This document shows, piece after piece, positions 32,221-44,685 of a stretch of DNA of 64,000 nt (within the stretch, counting starts at the first letter, position 1; each line of letters opens with the position of its first letter). The position numbers and the translations under genes were made by a program. A model generated the notes under the pieces. That model saw nothing but the letters and a program-made list of their open reading frames with translations, was not told the DNA's origin and did not search any database. The stretch is from Vandiemenella viatica (taxonomy: Eukaryota > Arthropoda > Insecta > Orthoptera > Morabidae): contig JARYHS010011408.1 of assembly GCA_031002005.1 (NCBI GenBank), positions 220,761,473 through 220,825,472 of the forward strand, given 5' to 3'.

Positions 32221-33021
32221 CATCGATACGCCGGGAAAGTCTCCACTCACACAATATTGGTGTAGTTAGATAGAACACACTTTTTGATAACAATGAAACA
32301 GATATGCGGCACTATGAAAAACATTGAATCCGGTCAACTGGCGGAAGCCGTAGAGTAAAACATATGTACACCTACATAACTAGAAGGCAATGCATCAAAT
32401 GATACCCACTGAGTTAACTTGATAATTTTGATCTCTACCACTCTTTTGCATCTCATTTATCAATAGTAACATCCAATATCTCCGTGTTTTTCCCTAACCC
32501 AAACAGCATTTTTAATTGTTAGAAAATGAAACGACATATCATTTATAGCATGTTGTCCGACCTGCGCTTTTCACCGTTAGAAGCAAATGACATGGTTAGT
32601 GTTACGCAACTGACCCCAGCTACAGCCACGTTCCACGAATTATCAGCTTTGGCCCTTGCAGTATTCCACGCGGTTATCGCTACCTCGTCTTGATCATCGT
32701 CAGCAAACACATAGCGGCGACACAACGACACAGTTGTGGCTCACTAAAGTAAACGATAAACAACTTCAGAAGCCCAAGTTGTTATACGTAATTAATCTAG
32801 TAAGCATCTTGACGAACTACGAAATTGCAAGAAATCAGTGCATCGGTATAGCTCCTCTTTATATCCAAAAGATACCAGTATCGGGTACCCGTTACACAGG
32901 TACCAGTTAAAGGAGTAGCTTCATGTCAACAACAAGTATCTTGAAAGGAAGAAAGAGAGAAAGCCGAATCGCCTATTGGAGAACGAACTTACACCTGATA
33001 TTCGGATTACTGAGGAAATGA
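32221..33021. other. Unassigned sequence
   Basis: A 62-codon minus-strand frame (32543-32731: RRYVFADDDQDEVAITAW) has coding-like composition but no family I can name. No splice context was established. Confidence 0.35.
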
Positions 33022-33029
33022 CCTCTAGT

Positions 33030-33264
33030 CAGGGCCGGCTCTAGGATTTTGGGACGCCGGGGTAATCAGTTGGGAGGCCCTTGGTGAATTCATCAGTTAC
33101 GGTCCTCCCTCAGACCAAATAAGCAACCTTTTTTTTTTAGCTCCACAATCTTTCGAGTGGGGGCCCCTACATACAGCCGGTGATCGGGTCCCCCATCAGT
33201 CGGGCGGGCCCGGGTACATTTGACCCGCTTGCTCACCGCCCCCCCCCTCCTAAGGCCGGCCCTG
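33030..33264. mobile_element. hAT-type MITE (CAGGGCCGGC ends)
   Basis: The ends are CAGGGCCGGCTCTAGG and the inverted CCTAAGGCCGGCCCTG. The flanks CCTCTAGT (33022-33029) and CCTCTGGT (33265-33272) form an 8-base duplication with one mismatch, as for hAT elements. It is 235 bases, GC-rich, with no gene. Confidence 0.88.
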
Positions 33265-33412
33265 CCTCTGGTAGCAATAAACTATACACCATACGAAAAT
33301 AATAAATCGCACGAGAATACCAGTACCAAGATGAAAATCCATTCCATTGGACCTGTATTCTGTGCGTATTTTTTATCCACCTCCTTATCAATCCTAATTT
33401 AATACCAACCCC

Positions 33413-33640
33413 CACAGCGTAGGGGATAGCGCATGGTAGGGGTCGCCGGTTCGAGTCCGCCCTGGGGCTTGGGTGCTTTTAATTAGGTGTATTCATTGTT
33501 TGTCCTGTGTCGTCTATAACCATGCTGAGTCTTGTATACATTGAGTGCTCCCATAAATACATGCGAATTACATAAATACATAGTGCTGGCTGTGTGTGCT
33601 AAAAGCCAAATGCCATATTACAAAAATCTCGGTAAGAAGC
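33413..33640 (+). repeat. Second tRNA-related SINE family member
   Basis: GGGATAGCGCATGGTAGG, then GGTTCGAGTCC (33448-33458), form an A/B-box-like head. A different body follows, with GGCTTGGGTGCTTTTAATTA and CTGTGTGTGCTAAAAGCCAA. It is unrelated to the body of the main SINE. No target duplication was defined. Confidence 0.55.
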
Positions 33641-33754
33641 TCCTTTTTACTAGTTACTGATATGTAAATTACCTTTATTAGACTTTGTAATCGTTTCGTA
33701 CTCGTATAAACCTAGTGATACGAGTAGATGTAATATGTCTGTGCGGCGCCATCT

Positions 33755-33960
33755 TGTTTTTTTAATTGCCTTAATTGATTTTAATTGATTTTAATTGAAT
33801 TGCGTGGGGTCCTTAATTGATTTTAATTGATTTTAATTGAATTGCGTGGGGTCCTTAATTGATTTTAATTGATTTGCGTGGGGGGGAGCCCTAATTGATT
33901 TTAATTAAGGCTAATTGAATTGCGTGGGGTCCTAATTGAATTAAGGAGGGGAGCCGAGGA
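33755..33960 (+). repeat. Satellite block A: TTTTAATTGA repeats
   Basis: A 10-base unit, TTTTAATTGA, occurs in runs broken by AATTGCGTGGGGTCC at regular steps. It leads directly into block B and shares the AATTGAATTGCG motif with it. Confidence 0.85.
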
Positions 33961-34807
33961 ACTAGGGGAGTTTAATTGAATTGCGGGGAGGGGGTCTCAC
34001 ATCTGTAACCTCAGATTGATCTTATTATTTCCTTATGGACCTGTGTGTGAGCCCACTTTTTCCCCATGTATTCTTATGGGAGGGCGTGTGAGCCCACTTT
34101 TTCCCCCCATGGCGGGGAGCCTTAATTAATGCTAATTGAATTGCGGGGAGGGGGTCTCACATCTGTAACCTCAGATTGATCTTATTATTTCCTTATGTAC
34201 AGCGGTCAGCGGACAGTTTTTTCCCCATGTATTCTTATGGAGGATGGAGTGAGCCCACTTTTTCCCCCATGGCGGGGAGCCTTAATTGATTTTAATTAAT
34301 GCTAATTGAATTGCGGGGAGGGGGTCTCACATCTGTAACCTCAGATTGATCTTATTATTTCCTTATGTACAGCGGTCAGCGGACAGTTTTTTCCCCATGT
34401 ATTCTTATGGACCTGTCTTTGCAGACAGTTTGGAGCGGAGGGGAGCCGAGGAACTAGGGGAGTTTAATTGAATGCGGGGAGGGGGTCTCACATCTGTAAC
34501 CTCAGATTGATCTTATTATTTCCTTATGGACCTGTGTGTGAGCCCACTTTTTCCCCATGTATTCTTATGGGAGGGCGTGTGAGCCCACTTTTTCCCCCAT
34601 GGCGGGGAGCCTTAATTGATTTTAATTAATGCTAATTGAATTGCGGGGAGGGGGTCTCACATCTGTAACCTCAGATTGATCTTATTATTTCCTTATGTAC
34701 AGCGGTCAGCGGACAGTTTTTTCCCCATGTATTCTTATGGACCTGTCTTTGCAGACAGTTTGGAGCGGAGGGGAGCCGAGGAACTAGGGGAGTTTAATTG
34801 AATGCGG
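33961..34807 (+). repeat. Satellite block B: five ~165-base units with higher-order order
   Basis: Five copies of GCGGGGAGGGGGTCTCACAT, each followed by CTGTAACCTCAGATTGATCT, start near 33983, 34143, 34313, 34474 and 34643 (spacing 160-170). Units come in types. Units 1 and 4 continue with GACCTGTGTGTGAGCCCACT. Units 2, 3 and 5 continue with GTACAGCGGTCAGCGGACAG, and 3 and 5 end with CTTTGCAGACAGTTTGGAGC. Adjacent units differ more than like-type units, which is the mark of higher-order repeat amplification. Confidence 0.85.
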
Positions 34808-35112
34808 GTCCGTAATTGAATGCGCCACACCCGAATTATCGCTCCCCTCCGGAAGCCATCAATTATCGCTCCCCTCCGGAAGCCATCAATTATCGCTCCC
34901 CACGCAGCTGCAGGATGCGGGTCCGTAATTGAATGCACACACCCGGAAGCCATCAATTATCGCTCCCCTCGCAGCTGCACGATGCGGGTTCGTAATTGAA
35001 TGAGCACAGCTGCACCACACCCGGAAGCCATCAATTATCGCTCCCCTCGCAGCTGCATGATGCGGGTTCGTATTGAATGAGCACAGCTGCGCCACACCCG
35101 AATTATCGCAGG
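34808..35112 (+). repeat. Satellite block C: short GC-richer units
   Basis: Repeats of ATCAATTATCGCTCCCC, GCAGCTGCA(G/C)GATGCGGGT and CGTAATTGAATG(A/C)GC with CCACACCCGGAAGCC form about four units of 60-75 bases. The block shares AATTGAATGCG with block B. Minus-strand frames here (AIIDGFR repeats) are repeat translations, not genes. Confidence 0.85.
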
Positions 35113-35354
35113 ATAACAATAAGCGACTGTGTGACTCATGTCTCCCACTATGACAGCTGCAACCGGAACACCCGGTATATTGACCGCCCATTTATGCGCT
35201 TCAGTATTTTTAGATCACAACAAATTAACGATATCTCTAACTACCTCCATTTTACACCCACCATCTGAGACATTGGCGTTTTCATGCTTATTCATAATTG
35301 CTTCTGTCTTGCTACTAAATAAGATATTAGATTTGAACTGATATAAATGTCACC

Positions 35355-35556
35355 ACCGAGGTTGGTGGTGTAACGGTTAGCGTTCTGGCCCGCCCGGGTA
35401 TCCAGATTTGGGTTTTCCATGGTTTCCCAAGTCACTCCATGAAAACGCCTGGATGCTTCCTTCAAAGGCCGTGGCTGAATTCCTTCCCATTCCTTGCCCC
35501 CCCATCATTCCCGTCTATAAAGACATCGCTGTTAAGAGACATTAAAAATAAAAAAA
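35355..35556 (+). mobile_element. SINE with internal deletion
   Basis: The head GTGGTGTAACGGTTAGCG is present, but the sequence jumps from TCTGGCC to CGCCCGGGTATCCAGATT, removing the B box. The body and A-rich tail follow. Without the B box it should not be transcribed by polymerase III. Confidence 0.88.
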
Positions 35557-35747
35557 CACACACAAGTTATCATTGTGTTATAGTCTAAATTACGAGATAC
35601 CACTTCCTGAACTATCAACGGAAAATAACCTTCTGGTTTTTCCAATACCTTTCTTTTCTTCCACAATACCTTGCAAAATGTGTTCTACAACAGCCGATTT
35701 TGTTGGTTGGCCTGGTCTTGCCTATCACTAATGTTCTTTATTTATTA

Positions 35748-35984
35748 CTAGCTGAGGTACCCGGCTTCACTCAGAGAGTTGATGTGAGATAGTGTAGTAA
35801 TTGTAATAAAATGATAAACATTAAAATGTAAGAGGTAATTTTTTTTATTGAAAACATTTTCTAACTTTTCGAATACTTGTTCCGAACACCATTTTCATTT
35901 TGTTATCCGGGTATATATGTACAAATTTTTATAATTTTCTACTCGATAGTATAGACCGCGAGTATAATATGTACATGTTTTAAA
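35748..35984 (-). mobile_element. Helitron 3' end, cut by the assembly gap
   Basis: On the - strand the sequence ends GAAGCCGGGTACCTCAGCTAG before a T, that is, a CTAG terminus preceded by a GC-rich imperfect hairpin. The rest runs into the N gap at 35985. Confidence 0.55.
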
Positions 35985-36984
35985 NNNNNNNNNNNNNNNN
36001 NNNNNNNNNNNNNNNNNNNNNNNNNNNNNNNNNNNNNNNNNNNNNNNNNNNNNNNNNNNNNNNNNNNNNNNNNNNNNNNNNNNNNNNNNNNNNNNNNNNN
36101 NNNNNNNNNNNNNNNNNNNNNNNNNNNNNNNNNNNNNNNNNNNNNNNNNNNNNNNNNNNNNNNNNNNNNNNNNNNNNNNNNNNNNNNNNNNNNNNNNNNN
36201 NNNNNNNNNNNNNNNNNNNNNNNNNNNNNNNNNNNNNNNNNNNNNNNNNNNNNNNNNNNNNNNNNNNNNNNNNNNNNNNNNNNNNNNNNNNNNNNNNNNN
36301 NNNNNNNNNNNNNNNNNNNNNNNNNNNNNNNNNNNNNNNNNNNNNNNNNNNNNNNNNNNNNNNNNNNNNNNNNNNNNNNNNNNNNNNNNNNNNNNNNNNN
36401 NNNNNNNNNNNNNNNNNNNNNNNNNNNNNNNNNNNNNNNNNNNNNNNNNNNNNNNNNNNNNNNNNNNNNNNNNNNNNNNNNNNNNNNNNNNNNNNNNNNN
36501 NNNNNNNNNNNNNNNNNNNNNNNNNNNNNNNNNNNNNNNNNNNNNNNNNNNNNNNNNNNNNNNNNNNNNNNNNNNNNNNNNNNNNNNNNNNNNNNNNNNN
36601 NNNNNNNNNNNNNNNNNNNNNNNNNNNNNNNNNNNNNNNNNNNNNNNNNNNNNNNNNNNNNNNNNNNNNNNNNNNNNNNNNNNNNNNNNNNNNNNNNNNN
36701 NNNNNNNNNNNNNNNNNNNNNNNNNNNNNNNNNNNNNNNNNNNNNNNNNNNNNNNNNNNNNNNNNNNNNNNNNNNNNNNNNNNNNNNNNNNNNNNNNNNN
36801 NNNNNNNNNNNNNNNNNNNNNNNNNNNNNNNNNNNNNNNNNNNNNNNNNNNNNNNNNNNNNNNNNNNNNNNNNNNNNNNNNNNNNNNNNNNNNNNNNNNN
36901 NNNNNNNNNNNNNNNNNNNNNNNNNNNNNNNNNNNNNNNNNNNNNNNNNNNNNNNNNNNNNNNNNNNNNNNNNNNNNNNNNNNN
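35985..36984. other. Assembly gap (1000 N)
   Basis: Exactly 1000 N, presumably of nominal size. A Helitron lies on the left edge and a LINE on the right edge. Confidence 0.99.
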
Positions 36985-38410
36985 GAAATAGGGCCACAGA
37001 ACAGCCATTTACAATTTTCTGAATACTGTTCTCAATGCAGTGGATAAGGGTGAAATAAACAGTGGGTTATTCTTAGACCTGTCCAAGGCCTTTGATCTTA
37101 TTAGACATGACCTCTTATTAATAAAATTGTACAGATATGGTATTCGTGGCAAAGCATATGATTGGTTTAAATCATATCTCTCCAACAGGTACCAGAGAGT
37201 AAAAGTATGTCATGATGGTAAAGAATATTTTTCAGAGTATCAGAAAGTTGACCACGGAGTACCACAAGGCTCAGTCTTAGGACCCTTACTATTTCTTATA
37301 TATATAAATGATTTACCAAATCATTTATTAACAGCTGATGAGGTATTGTTTGCAGACGACACTAATATTTTTATAAAAGGGCAGGATGAAGTTGACCTAC
37401 ACAGAAAATTACTGCAACAACAAAAGAAGTGGAAAAGTGGTTCCATGATAATTGCTTGATTGTAAATCATGAAAAGACAGTATGGATTAGTTTCACTCAT
37501 ATAATAAACAAAAATAACAGTAATAATTTAGTGAAGATAGGAGATACCTATATAAAACAAGTACATGACACAAATTTTTGGAATATGGTTGAATGAACAT
37601 TTAAAGTGGGATAAACATGTTGAATCACTGAATAAGAAGTTAAGCAAATGTTGTTATAGTTTAAGAATGCTTAAAGAGTGCTGCTCTTTGAAAACAATGT
37701 TGTGTGCCTATTATTAATATATACATAGCTTATTAAGATATGGTATAATTTTTGAGGAAATTCAACACATGCAAAACAGGCATTTATACTTCAAAAGAGA
37801 GCTATAAGAATCATGAAAGGTATGAAATGTAGAGAATCCTGCAGGGATATTTTTAAAGAACTAAAAATATTGACTCTACCATGTATACACTTATTTGAGT
37901 GTATCTGCTTCCTAAAATCACATCAGGAATATGCAGCGCTAAATAAGGAAATATGTAAACACGAAACAAGGAATAGGCACAATTTTCATATCGAATGGCA
38001 CAAGAAAGCTCTATATCAAAATAGTGTACTCTACCAGTCTAAAATTCTGTACAACTCTCTTCCCGAAAACAAAACAAATCTCAAATTTACATAATTTTAA
38101 ATATAAGCTAAAATTTTTTAATTAGTCAATAGCTTCTATAGTGTCAATGAATATATGAACCATCGAGAATGAACAAACATAATTAAATTCTTTTGTATTG
38201 TAACTTGTAAATCATCGAAATATTAATTTAACTTCAGTTGAACATATGTATTTCATATGCTGCTTGTATTGACTGCGCAATTTTAATTATGATAATTATA
38301 ATAATGATATATAATCCTGTATTCTGTGAAAAACTTATATTTTAATGCTTATTGTAGTTACTAATTGTCCTATGTCATAAATTATGACTTCATGGATCAA
38401 ATAAAATTCA
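36985..38410 (+). mobile_element. Non-LTR retrotransposon family B
   Basis: A second LINE family runs from the gap edge to about 38410, where it ends in CAAATAAAATTCAATCC, an A/T-rich tail with a polyadenylation-like AATAAA. The reverse transcriptase core is at 37040-37459. Degenerate C-terminal text follows, including ETRNRHNFHIEWHKKALYQN and YNSLPENKTNLKFT near 37960-38090. Its 5' part is hidden in the gap. Confidence 0.8.
37040..37459 (+). pseudogene. Reverse transcriptase core of LINE family B
   Basis: The 139-codon frame contains GLFLDLSKAFDLIRHDLL (motif A), YGIRGKAYDWFKSYLSNRYQ, DHGVPQGSVLGPLLFLIYIN (motif B) and VLFADDTNIF (motif C, FADD). Just upstream, EQPFTIF is out of frame by one base. 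Downstream, VNHEKT..WISF continues after a shift near 37440. The frame is broken on both sides, so it is inactive. Confidence 0.88.
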
Positions 38411-39584
38411 ATCCAAAATTCACAAGTGGCAAGTTGACCGGGAGGAAAGACTAAAGAAAAGACCTGGAACAACATGGTCAGAGGAAAGCAGCCCACAGCA
38501 AGCTATAAAGGAAAGCTTCTGTGTACTTTGCGTAGCCTTGAGGGCTTAACCGCAAATTTTCTAATATTATAATAAGCAACTCTGGGTCATCTAAGACGCC
38601 ATCGGTCACGCCATGACGTCACGCTTTACGCCATTGTTCTCCGTAATGCACGTTGTTTAATAACATTTCTAAGCATCCGTGAATAAATTATCTGACAGAA
38701 CACTGAAATAAAAGTATGTATTGCGTTTAAATCGACATATCGTCTAATAGACGCTTATTTTTATGTAATATTCTTTTGATATATAGAAGTATTCCTTAAA
38801 TTATTTGTCCATAGATATGTAAGATAAAAGCTTTAAGTTTCGAGCATCGATGTTAGCGAAAGTTTTGATTAGATTGTTACTTAGCATGGGTCAGAATTAC
38901 AAAGGCGCTTGACGTTACAGAGAGAGCATGAATAATTTTTTTTTCCTTCAAAATAATTTAAACTGTGTCCTATTATTCAAATTATTAAAGCGTTTGAACG
39001 GAAATGGTTGCACACTGATCGCAATCTATGCAGCCTTTAATACAATTAAAACAAATATTAGGTGGCATAATGTAAGCTTATAAGATTTATTTTAATTTCC
39101 TTTGTTTTCAATGAGCAATGTTACTAAGGCTATTATTTCAGCAACACGTCGGGGTTGTTGCGCAGTCATTGGGACTCATCAAGGAATTTTCGTTTTGGTC
39201 TGAAAACTGTTGCACACGTTCGTTGGGTGATATTATTTAATATATGTTGCTCTTAGAGTTGTAAAATATATCCATCCTCACAAACTTCACTCGAAAAGTG
39301 CCGTAACTTTAAGCGGTGAGCTGTTGGGAGAAGGCATATAGCGATATATAATGATAACGCAAACGTTCCTTCGACTATATTATTTAATAATATGTTACAT
39401 TACACCCATCAAGATAGTATATTATGTACAAAATGTCGTAAAGTTACACACTAAGCGATTACAGTATGTCATTTCCTATAATATGCGACCTACAGCAATA
39501 CTAATATTACGTGCAAAAAAAAATGCATCAATGACCAACAACGATGAAAATCAAACCAACTTAACTTTATAGTAAAAACTTAAA
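38411..39584. other. Unassigned, includes left arm of an inverted repeat
   Basis: Bases 39170-39335 (GGGACTCATCAAGGAATTTT, CACAAACTTCACTCGAAAAG) are matched in inverted orientation at 41510-41720. A further block near 38690-38760 has a direct-orientation relative at 41985-42050. No gene was found. Confidence 0.5.
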
Positions 39585-41185
39585 AATTAATTTAATTGGT
39601 GGCTATTTTCCTACACACCCATCTTCCCCCTTTCTTGCACCCACCTATATTTGCCTTCTACAAAGTTTGGCTTTAAATTATTTCAACGTTTTCGGAAAAT
39701 TATTCATTATTTCTCTTGGTAACTTATTCCAATCCCTGATACCCTTACCTAAAAAAGAGAATCTTCCCACACCCTTGTGCCTGAAATCTGATGCCAGTTT
39801 GTGGCCATGGTCATCTTTTCCATTCCATGCACTACTTTTCATACCTACACCCATATCTTTCCATGCATCAACACCAATATACACCTTGTACACTCCCATG
39901 ACCCTATTCATCCTCCTCGTGTTTTGTAATGATTACCATTCCAGCTCTTTTATCATATCTCTTACTGATTGCATTCTGCGATAATTTACAGAAACAAATC
40001 TAGCAGCCCTTTTTTGCACCCTCTCCAACTCCTGTATTTGATACGCAAAATGTGGGTCCCATACTACATTACCATATTCGAGCAATGATCTGACCAAAGA
40101 TATGTAACAAAATTCTTTCACTTCTCTCGTACATCCCCTCATCACTCTCTCCAACAAGTGCAGAATTTTGAAACCTTTTCCTACTACCTGCCTAATGTGT
40201 CCTGCCCAGTTAAGCTTGTTATCAAATGTAATGCCAAGATATTTACATTTCAAGTCTTCAGCAAGCAATTCTTTCCTCACCTTATATTCATAATTAATCT
40301 TTTGTTTTTTATTTGTATATCTAATAAGCTGACTCTTCTTTGCATTTATCTTCATCCCATGTTTACCAACCCAACTAGATATCCTGCAACTGTTTACAGT
40401 CCTCTATCGTTTTGATCCTTTAATATAGCAATGCGTCATCTGCAAATAATCTAATTTCAGATAGCAAACAATCAACACAATTATTCATTAGAATAATGAA
40501 TAGCAATGGTCCCAATACGTTACCCTGCGGCACTCCCATTTTTACTTCCACTTCTTTTGATACCGCATTTCCTACCCTAACTTTCTGTTTTCTACCTTTT
40601 AAAAATTCTTCTACCCAGCAAATCACTTTCTCATTCACTCCAATAGTTTTTACCTTATTTACTACCATTTTATGAGTCACTCTATCAAACGCCTTTGACA
40701 GATCTAGTGCTACACTACCAATTTGGCCCCTCTTGTCCATTTAATCTGAAATATCTTGCATATACCGCACCAACTGAGATTCGCATGAATATCCTTGCCT
40801 AAAGCCATGTTACCTACTTGAAAACCACTACCTTCCTTACATATATTTCTGATTTGGTTGCATATCAATCTCTCCATTAATTTAACTACCACTAATGTCA
40901 AACTGATCGGCCAGAAATTTTCGACTCTATATCTCACCCCTCCTTTATGTGCGGGCACTACTATCGCATTGCTGTGGTTAGCATCAAGTATCCAGACTCA
41001 ATTTAAACAATATTTCAAAATAAGATACAATGTCACATCCGGCTATCTTTAAGATATCTGTAGTAATATTATCTATACCAGCCCCTTTATGTTTTTTCAG
41101 GTTTCTTATTACCTTCATGATGAATTTAATTTTTTTTAGTATCTTCATTTCTAATAGTGTTGTTAAGCTTGTTCTCCATTGTTAG
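39585..41185 (-). mobile_element. Non-LTR retrotransposon family A, longest 5' reach
   Basis: On the - strand this is a copy of the LINE at 14524-16060 that extends further 5' (to about 41185). The protein is in pieces: 40740-40420 has LDLSKAFDRVTHK, GVPQGNVLGPLLF and LFADDALLY. Bases 40355-39933 have INAKKSQLIRYTNKKQKINY and LNWAGHIRQVVGKG. Bases 39911-39678 have the tail RFSFLGKGIRDWNKLPREIM. The 3' end is the AATTAAATTA-type tail near 39585. Several stops and shifts make it inactive. Confidence 0.87.
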
Positions 41186-41406
41186 TCCAATAAACTACAA
41201 ACTACATTCTGGTCCAGGCTATATTCTAACCTATCCACAGGCGCCGCTAATGATTCTGCGCGAAAATCATGATAATTTAAATATTAAATAAATCCAAATT
41301 TCTAGCGAATTATGCTTCAACAACAATAACGAAACGCCATTTTGGTACAGGCTGCATTTCTACTATAAAAACTAAATTCCTTCATTCGCTAACGGTTCAA
41401 AGTTTT

Positions 41407-41417
41407 TTTGCATTTTT

Positions 41418-41452
<35 letters not shown>

Positions 41453-41456
41453 TGTA
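41407..41456 (+). repeat. Poly-T followed by (GT)n microsatellite
   Basis: A run of about 29 T is followed by about eight GT units. It may be the remains of a reverse-oriented poly-A tail. Confidence 0.85.
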
Positions 41457-41509
41457 ATTTGTTCCATATTTATATTTTTGATGGATGTGTTAGCAATATA
41501 TTTCCAAAT

Positions 41510-41720
41510 AATATAGTTCAAAGAACGTGTGCATGATCATTATACTTCGCTATAAGGCTTCTCCCAGTCGCTTGCGGGACAGCGTTACTGCACTTTTTGA
41601 GTGAAGTTTGTGAGGTATGTATATGTTTTACAGTTCTAAGAGCAACACACTTAAACAATATAATTTATCGAACGTGTGTAAGAATTTTCAGACAAGGACA
41701 ATTCCTTTATGAGTCCCAGT
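41510..41720. repeat. Right arm of inverted repeat around LINE A copy
   Basis: The complement of this block matches 39170-39335 (AGTGAAGTTTGTGAGG, AGAGCAACA, ATTCCTTTATGAGTCCCAGT). The arms enclose the LINE at 39585-41185. Confidence 0.6.
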
Positions 41721-42479
41721 GATTATACGCTTCAGCCCAAATTTATATCGCCATGCATTATTGCCACTAAAAAGCGATACGTTACAGTATTAATATGCGT
41801 GAGATTGAAGTATTGCTTTTCTGGCGGGAAGTTTAGAGTAGTATGTGGTTAGGTTAAAATGCAACCTGGACCCAGATGGAAACAAAAATCTTTTGCTACA
41901 GCGCAAGGCGCGAGGAATTACATTGAATTTTATTTTATAACAATTCTATTTAGTTAAGAAATTGCTAAGAAATGAATTGTCAGTACGCTGAAAGAAAAGT
42001 ATTTGTTTCGTATAAATCGGCATATTAATTATCAGTTGCTTTTTTACTGAAATTATTACTGAGTTTGAATGAAAGAAGTTCCCAATTGAACGCGATCTTG
42101 AGTCGGCCATGGGGTAGACTTTACAGCCAACTCGGGCCTCAAATCCGTAGAGATAAAAAAAAAGGTCCCAAAATTACAATGTCGGGGATGGACGTAGATA
42201 CTTTTGGGGGGGGGCTTGAGCCGGGAGCCCCCTAGCCCCCCCCCCCCTGGATCCGCCTCTGGTCCTGGACCAAATAGACATCTGATGCTTTTTGCTACAA
42301 CACAAGGGATGATAAATTATAATGAGCTTTATTTTATAACAATTCTATTTAGTTAAGCAACTGCAGAGAAATAAATTACTATAAGTCATTTTTGACGGGC
42401 TTTGGGGCTAGTAATAATAATAAGGGGTTACCGTAAATAGATGAACAAGGAAACAGCCACCGTTACATGCACTCTTTCG
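41721..42479. other. Unassigned, with a G/C-run MITE fragment
   Basis: Bases 42177-42262 hold GGGGGGGG and CCCCCCCC runs ending GGATCCGCCTCTGG, which looks like one end of a small GC-rich MITE. The dispersed CTGGTCCAGG motif occurs on the - strand at about 41846-41874. Confidence 0.4.
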
Positions 42480-44060
42480 TTTCATATTTGAAACAATGAA
42501 GTGCAGAAAAGAGGGAAGATAAAAATGCAGTCATGATAAATATTGTAGATGGAATATTACAAATAGAAAATTATATGGCTAGATTGTGTAATTAAGGGAA
42601 GATTTTGAGCTTGTTATCGATAAGGATGTAAAGACGTTACTGATAATTTGAAAAATGTGGGAAGTTTTTAGAATTTGGTTTATCGAGACTATGAGCGAGT
42701 ATAATGAAGAGATCAGAATAGGAGCTTGAAATGAAATGATTGGGGAAGTATAGATAAGTCCTGAGGATGTTATGAAATAAATGTCTAGGTAAAAAGCATA
42801 AAGGGTCTTATGGATAAATTACCACAGATGTGTTAGAGATAGGTGGATAGGCCATTGAAGTACAACTAATAATCCACTGAGTCAGCAGACTCGCTGTGCA
42901 CCAGAAGTCTGGAAATTCAGTAGTAGCAACAGTTCATGAAGAAATTGAAATCAAAAGGGTTGAAAATCATTGCCAGATTAGTTGGACATCAGTAGTAGGC
43001 AAGTTGATGGAGAACGTAATATCCAACCACATTGAAAATATTTACGAAGAAATAAAATGGATATATATAAGAAACATGGACAAGGGAGACCAAGTTGATG
43101 GTAAAGCAATGGATCGGTCATAATAACACATTGGTTGATTGTGAGTAAAACCATTGCGATAAAACAGAAGGTGAGGAAGTTAGGAAATGCAATATCAAGT
43201 GGGAGAAGGAGTGCTACAGAGTAGTATGTATGGATCGTTGCTGTTTATTATTCCAGTGCATGATTTTGTTGTAGGTTTATAGACTGTGAGCTACTTGAAA
43301 TTATACATGACGACGGATAAAAGGGTTAACACGAAAGAGAATTGCAAACTATTACAGTGGAATCTGGACAGGGTAGTCACTTTTGAATAAGTCAAATGGA
43401 ATGATGATAAATTACAAAAGGCTGCAACTTATTAGATACACAGAAATGCAAATATTCTGTATGACAGTAATGAAATTCATGTCGAAGGTGTAGCGTGGAA
43501 ATACCTTGATATATCATTTAATAATAAAACCACCTGGGCAGAAAATATTGAGTAGGTTTCTCATAACTTTGGCAGAGGGTCCTGAAGATAGGTGCTAGGA
43601 ACAAGAGGAAACCGGGATACGTTCATCTTTAAGGCAGTTTTTCATTTAGTAGCTCTCCATGCTCTCCTGCCTTCAGGATCATGTAATTTCCAAATGATCT
43701 TGTACCTCCCTCCAAGTCCTTCCAAGGCGTCTGTTGACAAGCACTCCACTCTTAATAAATGTCCTATCCAATCTCCCTCCTTCCTCTGTTTGCTAAACTC
43801 TTCATCACCTCTGATGGAAATTTATCGATTCCTCATGCCTTTCCGTGTATTTTCAATTTATGCTTCCAAGATGTCATACCCTTTTTCATCCTCTGTTACC
43901 TCTGCTTCCTCTTCAATTTGATGAATAATTTACTAATAACGTTGATACAATTTGAAGTTGAATTTGTAGAGGGTAAAAGTAGATGGGTACAAGAAAGGGG
44001 AAAAATGGGTGTGCAGGGAAATTTCCAAAGGAGCGATAAAATTAAATTAAATTATTAAAT
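42480..44060 (+). mobile_element. Non-LTR family A, old degenerate copy
   Basis: Fragments in order: VENHCQISWTSVVGKLMENV (cf. ENYRPISLTSVVGELMERL), EEIKWIYIRNMDKGDQVDGK, later KTTWAENIE. The tail FVEGKSRWVQERGKMGVQGN leads into AAATTAAATTAAATTATTAA. The central catalytic part is missing or unreadable, and foreign sequence may sit at 43560-43900. It is much older than the copy at 14.5 kb. Confidence 0.65.
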
Positions 44061-44685
44061 TAAATATTTAGGAGCAGCATGTGGAATGAAGAGAGGACGG
44101 TCATTGCAATTTGGTATTTTACTTCTGGCTTTACGGTGTGAGGAAATGTTCCTTTTGTTGTTGAAAAAATTGGGATTGTCGCAGTTCTCTTATAGAGGTG
44201 TCGAATAATGTACCTCAAACGGTGAAAAAGCTTAAAATCATATATCAAACTAAATATTAGTGTGTAGGGACATAAACACAACTGCAAATAATTAATTATA
44301 ATTTTTCAATTTTAGCTATCACCTGCTTGTCATAATTTTATTATTAGTCCTGCTTTCCAGTAGGATTTTTATTCGTAGAGATATAGTTCTGTATTTAATT
44401 TCTGAACGTTATTATATTGTAAGAAAATGAAGCATAAACTATTTACGTCACTTACATATTTGATAGCTCGTCGATCACCTATCGGACAGCGTAATTTGTG
44501 TCTTTGAAAAATTATATCTGTGACTTATATACTGTTCCTAAAAATTTTATTTCATATTAGGATAAAATAAAACAGTTGAACACATTAATGCAATTTCCAC
44601 TAACACACTAATAAAGTATTGTCTTTAGTTGCCAATTTCATAGATCTCTATTGTCACTGTTAAATGGAATGTAGCGCAGTGTAAC

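Noticed and set aside
33755..35112. CRISPR-like array
   Set aside because: The units are much longer than CRISPR repeats, have no unique spacers and lie in an insect genome.
34735..35191. Minus-strand frames with AIIDGFR repeats
   Set aside because: They are translations of the block C satellite units; repeated peptide text here follows from the DNA repeat, with no start or splice context.
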